Source: Planctomycetia bacterium
GTDB taxonomy: Bacteria; Planctomycetota; Planctomycetia; Pirellulales; UBA1268
Assembly: GCA_026401075.1 (NCBI GenBank)
Contig: JAPLNQ010000280.1
Location: forward strand, 1-35,727
Length of the DNA: 35,727 nucleotides
Direction: 5' to 3'
The notes under the pieces are model-generated. The model was given only the letters and a program-made list of their open reading frames with translations, ran no database searches and was not told the DNA's origin. Positions 27,562 through 35,727 of the stretch are shown here, in pieces. Within the stretch, counting starts at the first letter, position 1. Every line of letters starts with the position of its first letter. A program made the translations under genes and the position numbers.

Positions 27562-27562
<1 letters not shown>
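23697..27562 (+). CDS. Large DUF4175-like membrane protein with Gln/Gly-rich region (frameshifted)
   Basis: Two membrane segments (~45-70, ~83-105) precede RVIEKEHPELHNDLVNTVLV, a further segment near 178-195, and a soluble beta-rich part to ~600, the layout of DUF4175 proteins. Residues ~610-1050 are low complexity (Gln, Gly, Lys, Glu), including PQQNA and GQGQQ repeats. The frame breaks at 26775/26776, where one 15-bp repeat unit lacks four bases. Reading on in the second frame continues the GQGQQ and then GPA repeats without a phase jump, and leads to a folded C-terminus (ELENARNAADLAIEHLRKTV..., DYRERFKAFMQG) ending at 27562. Restoring four bases gives 1289 residues. That stop overlaps the nadB ATG (TAATG), which supports it. 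Function unknown. Confidence 0.75.
25875..25958 (+). repeat. 15-bp tandem repeat encoding PQQNA
   Basis: Five perfect copies of CAGCAGAACGCCCCG plus nine bases lie within the DUF4175-like gene. The unit is a multiple of three, so copy-number changes keep the frame. Confidence 0.9.
26721..26836 (+). repeat. 15-bp tandem repeat encoding GQGQQ with one 11-bp defective unit
   Basis: Three units of CAAGGTCAGCAGGGA (26721-26765) are followed by an 11-bp unit (26766-26776) lacking AGGG, then four full units (26777-26836). The short unit shifts the reading frame of the host gene by four bases. Confidence 0.92.
26901..26940 (+). repeat. 9-bp tandem repeat encoding GPA
   Basis: 4.4 copies of CTGGTCCAG. 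In the restored frame this reads as a collagen-like GPAGPAGPAGPAG; in the uncorrected frame it gives QLV repeats. The collagen-like reading supports the corrected frame. Confidence 0.85.
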
Positions 27563-29291
<1,729 letters not shown>

Positions 29292-29295
<4 letters not shown>

Positions 29296-30440
29296 AGATC
29301 ACGAAGCTCACGACGTATATCGTTCCGCCCCGCTGGTGCTTCCTGAAGATCGAGACCGACGAAGGCATCGCCGGCTGGGGTGAACCTGTGCTCGAAGGCC
29401 GCGCCCAGACCGTGGCGGCGGCGGTCGATGAACTCGCCGACTATCTCGTCGGCAAGGACCCGCGAAACATCGAAGACCACTGGACGGTGCTCTACCGCGG
29501 CGGGTTCTACCGCGGCGGCGGGATCCACATGAGCGCCCTGGCCGGCATCGACCAGGCCCTCTGGGACATCAAGGGCAAGGCGCTCGGCGTGCCGGTGCAC
29601 GCGTTGCTCGGGGGCCATGTTCGAGACCGGATCCGCGTCTATTCCTGGATCGGCGGCGACCGGCCTTCCGAGACCGCCGCCCAGGCGAAGGAGCGGGCCC
29701 GGCTCGGCTTCACCGCCATCAAGATGAACGCCTGCGAGGAGATGCAGTTCATCGATACCTACGACAAGGTCGACCGGGCGATCGCCAACGTGGCCGCCAT
29801 CCGCGAGGCCGTCGGTCCGCACTTCGGCATCGGCGTCGACTTCCACGGCCGCGTGCACAAGCCGATGGCCAAGGTGCTCGTGAAGGAACTGGAGCCGTAT
29901 CGGCTGATGTTCATCGAGGAGCCCGTACTCAGCGAACACTCGGAGGCGCTCAAGGAGATCGCGATGATGGCGAACACGCCGATCGCACTCGGCGAGCGGC
30001 TCTACTCGCGGTGGGATTTCAAGAAGATCCTGCAGGAGGGCTACGTCGACATTCTCCAGCCCGACCCCTCCCATGCCGGCGGCATCACCGAGACGAGAAA
30101 GATCGCGAACATGGCGGAGGCCTACGACGTGGCGATCGCGCTGCACTGCCCACTCGGGCCGATCGCGCTGGCGGTCAACCTGCAGCTCGATGCCAACTGC
30201 TACAACGCCTTCATCCAGGAGCAGAGCCTGGGGATCCACTACAACCAGGGCAACGACCTGCTCGACTACATCAAGAACCCCGAGGTCTTCGACTACGCCG
30301 ACGGCCACGTGAAGATCCCGCAGGGACCGGGGCTGGGGATCGAGGTCAACGAAGACTTCGTCAAGGAGCGGGCCGCCATCGGCCACCGCTGGCGAAATCC
30401 CGTCTGGCGGCACTCCGACGGCAGTTTTGCCGAGTGGTAG
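29292..30440 (+). CDS. D-galactonate dehydratase-like enolase superfamily enzyme
   Basis: 382 residues, the length of E. coli DgoD. The fold is the mandelate racemase/muconate lactonizing type: [20 protein letters not shown] and [14 protein letters not shown] at the N-terminus, then KMN, the metal-site DFHGRVHKP (Asp and His), [19 protein letters not shown], the catalytic His in [10 protein letters not shown], and a final IQEQS. These match the DgoD pattern closely. It would convert D-galactonate (or a near sugar acid) to the 2-keto-3-deoxy acid. Its start overlaps nadB as ATGA, an unusual partner. dgoK/dgoA-type genes are not nearby. Confidence 0.9.
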
Positions 30441-30476
30441 GGGGGGCTGCGGAGGGGCGTGCGGCAGGCTCAAGCC

Positions 30477-30505
30477 TTGCTATGTCGTCTGTCGACAAAT
30501 AGAAT
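30477..30505 (+). promoter_or_regulatory. Candidate sigma70-type promoter for the PSCyt1/DUF1549 gene
   Basis: TTGCTA (30477-30482, 4/6) and TAGAAT (30500-30505, 5/6) are 17 bases apart, 53 bases before the ATG, in the intergenic gap after the dehydratase gene. Confidence 0.6.
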
Positions 30506-30558
30506 AGGTCGGGCATTTCGAGCGGCCGGAAAAGGCGTTCGATCGACGGAGGTTCGCC

Positions 30559-33007
30559 ATGAACCGCGAGACTCAAGCATCGTTGCGCACGTTCCGCCTC
30601 GGGCTGGTGCGGACAGCGTGCGGACTTGCCGTCGGTGTCATGACGTGCAGCCATCTTCAGGCTGCCGAGGCCACGTCGGCTGGCAATGACAAACTCTTCG
30701 AGGGGCAGATCCGGCCGCTCTTGCTCGAGAAGTGTGTGAAGTGCCACGGCGACGACAAGTCGGAGTCGGGGCTGCGGCTCGATTCACGGGCGGCGCTCAT
30801 GCAGGGGGGCGACAGCGGTCCGGCGATCGTGCCGGGCGATCCCGCCAAGAGCCTGCTCGTCAGCGCGCTCAAGCATGACGGCGGGATCGAGATGCCGCCT
30901 GGCACGCTCCTGCCTGGCGACCAGATCGCGGTCGTGGAGAAATGGATCGAGGCAGGGGCGCCCTGGCCCGAAGACGGAAGCCCGGGCACGCCCAAGAAGA
31001 CCCGCTCGGGTGAGCCGACCGACGAGGAACGGAGGCATTGGTCGTTCCAACCGATCGCCGATCCGCCGGTGCCGCAGGTTGCAACGGCCGGAGATGCTAC
31101 GCACCCGATCGACGCCTTCCTTGATGCGAAGCTTGTCGAGAAGAGACTGCAGCCGGTCGGTCCTGCCGATCGACGCACGCTGGTGCGACGGGCGACATTC
31201 GATCTGACGGGTCTGCCGCCGGCGCCGGCCGACGTCGACTCGTTCGAGGCGGACCAATCACCCGCCGCCTTTGCCCAGCTCGTCGAGCGGCTGCTCGCCT
31301 CATCCGCCTACGGCGAGCGTTGGGGCCGGCACTGGCTCGACGTGGTCCGCTACGCCGACACCGCCGGCGAGACCGCCGACTATCCGGCACCGCTCGCCTG
31401 GAAGTATCGCAACTACGTGATCAAGGCGTTCAACGACGACAAGCCGTATGACGATTTTCTTCGTGAGCAGGTGGCCGGCGATCTGCTCGCCGATCCGGCG
31501 CAGCCCGACCGCTTTGCGGAGAGCGTGACCGGCACGGGCTACCTCGCCATTTCCAGGCGGTTCGGCTTCGACTCGGTCAACTACATGCACCTCACCTACC
31601 AGGACACGATCGACACGCTCGGCCAGTCGGTCCTGGGGCTCACGCTCGGCTGCGCCCGCTGCCACGACCATAAATACGATCCCATCACCGCAGCCGACTA
31701 CTACGCCCTCTACGGCATCTTCAAGAGCACCAACTACGCCTTCCCGGGCGACGAGCAGACGAAGCGGCCGGGCGACATGACGCCGTTGGTAGCCGTCGAC
31801 CAGTTGGTAACGCTCCGCAAGCCCTACGACGAGCAGCTCGCGGCCTTCGACGCCGAGACCAAGCAGGCGGAGGAGGCGAAGAAGCCGCTCGTCGAGCAAC
31901 AGAAAGCCGAGCAACAGAAAGCGGAGCCCGAGAGCGAGGAGCTCAAGCAGAAGCTCAAGGATGCGGATGCCGCCATCGCCGGCCTCAAGACCAAGAAGGA
32001 ACAGCTGCGGTTCAACCCGCCCTTCCCGTCGACCTATGGTGTGACCGACGGCAAGGCAGAAAACGTCACGATCCAGAAGCGCGGCGAGCCCACGCGGCCT
32101 GGCGACGAGGTCGCGCGACGGTTCCTCACCGTGCTTGGCGGTGACCCCGTGCCGGCCGACGAGCCGGGCAGCGGCCGCAGGCAGCTGGCCGACTGGCTGA
32201 CGCGGTCGGGTAATCCGCTCACGGCCCGCGTGATCGTCAACCGCCGAAAACGACTTCGGTATCCGCGGATCCGCTCCCACGCATCCGGAACTGCTCGACT
32301 GGCTTGCCAGCCGGTTCATCGAAGGCGGGTGGTCGATCAAGTCGCTGCACCGAGTGATGATGTCGTCGCAGGCCTACCAGCGGTCAAGCGGCCAGAGCGA
32401 GACCTGCGTCGCCGTCGATCCGGGCAACACGCTGCTCTGGCGGTTCAGTCGCCGACGACTCGATGCGGAGGAAATCCGCGACAGCCTGCTGGTGGTCTCG
32501 GGCCGGCTCGACTCGAGCCCCGGTGAAGGCCATCCGTTCCCGGCGGTGAACACCTGGGGCTACAGCCAGCACAATCCGTTCATGGCGATCTACGAGAGCA
32601 CCAAGCGGAGCGTCTACCTGATGACGCCCCGCCTCGGCCGCCATCCGTTCCTCGCGCTCTTCGATGGCGCGGATGCGAACGCGTCGACGCCGGACCGCGC
32701 CGTGACGACCGTGCCGACGCAGGCCCTCTTTTGGATGAATGCCCCGCTCCTGCATGAGGAGTCGCAGGCTTTCGCCGGGCTGCTGCTAGGTGAATCGGAC
32801 ACGAAAGCCCGCACCGAGCTTGCCTACCGCACGGCCCTGGCCCGCAGGCCCGACGATGCCGAGATCGCGGCCTGCCGCAGTTTCGTCGACCGCTACCGCA
32901 CCGGCCTCAAGGCCACCGACACCCCAGCCGAACAGCACGAACTGCTCGCCTGGGCCGCCTTTGCCCGCACGCTCTTCGCTTCCAACGAATTCCTCTATAT
33001 CGACTGA
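30559..33007 (+). CDS. PSCyt1/DUF1549/DUF1553 cytochrome-type protein (frameshifted)
   Basis: Signal peptide to ~36 (ending HLQAAEA), then a PSCyt1 heme site CVKCH (Cys59, Cys62, His63), DUF1549 (~185-390, with GERWGRHWLDVVRYADT and CARCHDHKYDP), a Glu/Lys coiled coil (~430-485), and DUF1553. The ATG has GGAGG six bases upstream. Near 32245 the reading jumps from TARVIVNR to ENDFGIRGSAPTHPELLDWL in another frame. About 14 residues (the LWQHHFG region typical of the family) are missing, so roughly 41 bases are lost. The second frame continues to TLFASNEFLYID at 33007. Repaired, it would be near 829 residues. Such genes usually precede a DUF1501 gene, as here. Confidence 0.85.
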
Positions 33008-33075
33008 AGCCTGATCGACAGAAACGCGCCGACCACGGTCGCACGCCCAACTGTACGCCACGAGAGGACATCACC

Positions 33076-34419
33076 ATGTCGCCGTTCTTTCCATCCCGTC
33101 GCCAGATGCTCCGTCAGTCGGCCGGTGGGCTCGGCAGCCTCGCGCTCGCCGGCATGCTCGGCAGGCAGTCGCATGCGGCGGCAGAGAATCCGCTTGCCCC
33201 ACATGCCACCCATCTGCCGGCGAAGGCGAAGTCGGTGATCTTTCTTTACATGACCGGGGGCGTATCGCACATCGAGTCGTTCGACCACAAGCCGAAGCTG
33301 ATCGCCGACCATGGCAAAGAGGTGACGATCGACAACTGGCAGGGGAAGACGGGCGCGTTCAAGCGGAGCCTGATCGGGCCGCACTGGGGCTTCGCGCCCG
33401 GTGGCAAGAGCGGCATCCAGGTGAGCGATCTCTTTCCGCACACGCGGAGCATTGTTGACGACCTCTGCGTGATTCGTTCGATGGAGTCGGACCACACCAA
33501 CCACTACGAGGCGACGCTCGAGATCCACACCGGCTCGTTCACGTTTGCCCGGCCGAGCATCGGGTCGTGGGTGAGCTACGGCCTGGGCACCGAGAACCAA
33601 AACCTGCCGTCGTTCGTGGCGATCGCGCCGAAGTCGCCCTATGCCGGCACGCAGACCTGGGGCTCCGACTTCCTGCCCGGCTGCCATCAGGGCACGCACA
33701 TCGTGCCCGGCCCGATTCCAATCGCCAACATGAATCGGCGGGCTGCGGCCGTCGACCTGCAGTCGCTGGAACTGGAGCAGATTGCCCAGGTCAACCGGCG
33801 GCACGCCGAGGCCCGCGACCTTGATGCCGCGCTCGAGGCGCGGATCCGGTCGTTCGAGACCGCCTTCGGCATGCAGTCGGAGGCGCCCGAGGTTTTCGAT
33901 TTGTCGCAGGAAACGGCCGGCACGCTCGCGCTCTACGGGCTCAAGCCCGGCCAGACCACCGGCTTTGGCTGGCAGTGCCTCGTGGCCCGGCGGATGGCCG
34001 AGCGGGGCGTGCGGTTCATCGAATTGATCGACGTCGGCTCGTCGAGCAACTGGGATGCGCACGGCGACATGAAGACACACGAGCCGCTGGCGAAGAACGT
34101 CGACCAGGCGATGGCGGCGCTCGTCACCGATCTCAAGCAACGGGGCATGCTCGACGAAACACTCGTCGTCTGGACGACGGAGTTTGGCCGCACGCCCTAT
34201 CACACGGAGGCGGGCCACAAGGGCCGCGAGCACCACCACCAGGCGTTCTCGAGCTGGATGGCCGGCGGCGGCGTGAAGGCCGGCGTGTCGTATGGCAGCA
34301 CCGACGACTATGGGATCGCGGTCGCGGAAAACCGGATGCACGTGCACGACTTCCATGCCACGATCCTGCACCTGCTCGGCCTTGACCACGAGAAGCTCAC
34401 CTACCGGCTTCTGGCCTGA
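33076..34419 (+). CDS. DUF1501 family protein with Tat-type signal
   Basis: 447 residues. A Tat-like signal (SRRQMLRQSAGGLGSLALAGML) is followed by DUF1501 motifs: VIFLYMTGGVSHIESFDHKP, DLCVIRSMESDHTNHYEATLEIHTG, ELIDVGSSSNWDAHGDM, TTEFGRTPYH, and GREHHHQAFSSWMAGGGVKAG. It is a sulfatase/alkaline phosphatase-like fold, probably exported. AGAGGA lies before the ATG. The end reads LDHEKLTYR-LLA, with the RLTDVHG-type segment that normally follows LTYR in this family absent, so about 18-20 residues appear to be deleted in frame. It is the usual partner of the PSCyt1/DUF1549/DUF1553 protein. Confidence 0.9.
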   Translation: MSPFFPSRRQMLRQSAGGLGSLALAGMLGRQSHAAAENPLAPHATHLPAKAKSVIFLYMTGGVSHIESFDHKPKLIADHGKEVTIDNWQGKTGAFKRSLIGPHWGFAPGGKSGIQVSDLFPHTRSIVDDLCVIRSMESDHTNHYEATLEIHTGSFTFARPSIGSWVSYGLGTENQNLPSFVAIAPKSPYAGTQTWGSDFLPGCHQGTHIVPGPIPIANMNRRAAAVDLQSLELEQIAQVNRRHAEARDLDAALEARIRSFETAFGMQSEAPEVFDLSQETAGTLALYGLKPGQTTGFGWQCLVARRMAERGVRFIELIDVGSSSNWDAHGDMKTHEPLAKNVDQAMAALVTDLKQRGMLDETLVVWTTEFGRTPYHTEAGHKGREHHHQAFSSWMAGGGVKAGVSYGSTDDYGIAVAENRMHVHDFHATILHLLGLDHEKLTYRLLA

Positions 34420-34748
34420 CACACCCCCGAATTAGTTTTCCGCAAGGAGCAAGCCAGACCATGGCCACCGTCGCCGCACACGCACGACCCGCCCCGTGAT
34501 GCCTTCGACCATGGTCCGTGGTCGCGGATGGATGCCCGCGAACGCGGCCTCGACCCGTATCTGGAAACGAAGATGGTGACGGTGAGCCTCGATCCACCGG
34601 CTGCCCCGCGTTGACCGCGGCTCGGCCGCCGTGTAGTGTGTCGACAGCCTTGTCTTTGGGCTCTGCATCCCTCAGCAGCGGCGTCCACTGACTCTCACGG
34701 GTCGTTGCCGCGTCACCCTCCAACCTCATATCCCGAGGAGTTGAACCG
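34420..34748. other. Intergenic region with a possible gene remnant
   Basis: In this 329-bp gap, AAGGAG (34444-34449) precedes ATG 34461, which opens only 12 codons before TGA. A different frame is open from before 34440 to a TGA at 34612-34614 and encodes a charged, unfamiliar stretch (DAFDHGPWSRMDARERGLDP) with no start. It could be a remnant of a small gene broken by a frame change. Nothing else is recognised before GAGGAG (34735-34740), the ribosome binding site of the next gene. Confidence 0.4.
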
Positions 34749-35727
34749 ATGGGACCTTCGTTCGATCCATTCGGAGGCGATGCGTCGGCTGCCTGTGCCC
34801 GACGTGCTGCCCGCTCCGGCTGCGCGGGATTTCACGCCGCGGCATCGCGACGCACGGTCCTCCAAGCCGGGGTGCTCGGCGGGATCGGCCTCTCGCTTGG
34901 CGACTTTCTCCGGCTCGAGGCCCGGGCGAAGGAGGCCGACACGGCGGCCTTCTCGGCGGTCGGTGCCAAGTCGATCCAGGCCAAGGCGCAGAGCGTGATC
35001 CAGATCAACCTACCCGGTGGGTTTCCCCACCACGAGTCGTTCGATCCCAAGCCCGAGGCGCCGGTCGAATACCGCGGCTCGTTCGGCGTGATCAAGACCA
35101 AGCACGGCGACATTCTGAGTGAGAACCTGCCGAAGACGGCTGAGATCTGCGACCGCGTGTCGATCATTCGAAGTGTCGTCGGCAAGATTCCCGACCACGG
35201 TCTGGCCACCTACCACCTCTTCAAAGGCTACACGCCCACCGCCGTGATCGATTACCCGCCGATGGGGTCGATCGTGTCGCACGAACTCGGCGGTCGCGGT
35301 GTCATTCCACCCTATATCGCCATCCCCAACACGGAGACCTTCGTGGGGGGCACGGGGTTTCTCAGCAGCGCCTACGGTCCGTTTGAGCTCAACGCCGATC
35401 CGGGCAAGAAGCCGTTCCAGGTTCGCGACCTCTCGCTTCCCTCCGGCCTCGCACTCGATCGCTTCGATCGGCGACAGAAGGCCCGCGACGTGATCCAGCG
35501 GAAGATCCGCCGACTCGAGGCCGATCCATCGACGCTCGACACGATGGATGGCTTCTATCAAAACGCCTACGGCCTGCTCACCTCCGAGCAGGCGCAGAAG
35601 GCCTTCGGCTTCGAGGGTGAGCCGGAGGAGTCGTTCAAACTCTACGGCAGCGAGGTGACCGGCAAGGTGAAGGGGCCCGACGGCAAATATCACCCCAAGG
35701 GCCTCGCCGAGAGGCTGATCCTCGCCC
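34749..35727 (+). CDS. DUF1501 family protein, 3' end outside the window
   Basis: 326 codons are visible before the window ends. GAGGAG lies eight bases before the ATG. After ~32 residues comes a Tat-like signal ([20 protein letters not shown], ~33-52), then DUF1501 motifs: [62 protein letters not shown]. The long N-terminal extension before the Arg pair is unusual. It is only distantly like the first DUF1501 gene, so the two are not a recent duplication. Another cytochrome-type partner may lie beyond the window. Confidence 0.88.
   Translation, partial: MGPSFDPFGGDASAACARRAARSGCAGFHAAASRRTVLQAGVLGGIGLSLGDFLRLEARAKEADTAAFSAVGAKSIQAKAQSVIQINLPGGFPHHESFDPKPEAPVEYRGSFGVIKTKHGDILSENLPKTAEICDRVSIIRSVVGKIPDHGLATYHLFKGYTPTAVIDYPPMGSIVSHELGGRGVIPPYIAIPNTETFVGGTGFLSSAYGPFELNADPGKKPFQVRDLSLPSGLALDRFDRRQKARDVIQRKIRRLEADPSTLDTMDGFYQNAYGLLTSEQAQKAFGFEGEPEESFKLYGSEVTGKVKGPDGKYHPKGLAERLILA

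Overview
The window is about 36 kb of GC-rich bacterial DNA that reads as Planctomycetota, most likely a Pirellulales-type lineage. This rests on family content: a DUF1559 prepilin-like protein, a PSCyt1/DUF1549/DUF1553 cytochrome-type protein followed by Tat-dependent DUF1501 proteins, tandem membrane-anchored prenyltransferase-repeat proteins, and a very large Gln/Gly-rich DUF4175-like protein. Genes are dense, often coupled by ATGA, GTGA or TAATG overlaps, and many start at GTG. Long antisense open frames are common because of the codon bias and are not genes.

Layout. 1-130: a structured repeat element and an intrinsic terminator. 131-2945 (minus): operon scpA, RNase Z-like, hemW. 3186-4132 (plus): rplM-rpsI. 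4327-5184: a secreted Gly-rich protein, convergent with a DUF1559 prepilin-like gene (5178-6236) that has a near-consensus promoter. 6541-10895 (plus): a three-gene ABC transporter operon. 10918-13447 (minus): proB and a CorC/HlyC-type CBS protein. 13708-15315: a PurF amidophosphoribosyltransferase. 15325-17362 (minus): trmB, a FabZ-like dehydratase, a 32-residue basic protein and a small membrane protein. 17591-17645: second copy of the structured repeat. 17653-20866 (minus): two tandem prenyltransferase-repeat paralogues, one of them broken. 21142: rpmG (bL33). 21368-23571 (minus): lpxK and a glycosyltransferase, consistent with a lipid A-containing envelope. 23697-30440 (plus): DUF4175-like gene, nadB and a D-galactonate dehydratase-like enolase, all translationally coupled. 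30559 to the end: PSCyt1/DUF1549/DUF1553 gene, a DUF1501 gene and the start of a second DUF1501 gene.

Two things stand out. First, a two-hairpin element occurs twice (11-65 and 17591-17645). Its second stem differs at five of twelve base pairs between copies, and every change is compensated, so structure rather than sequence is kept. Second, four genes carry small internal deletions or frame breaks: the prenyltransferase-repeat paralogue, the DUF4175-like gene, the PSCyt1/DUF1549 gene and probably the first DUF1501 gene. This is either real decay or phase variation, or an assembly artefact, and the sequence alone cannot separate them. A 32-residue, strongly basic small protein with a good ribosome binding site is also easy to overlook. 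No rRNA, tRNA, CRISPR array, transposase or prophage genes were seen.
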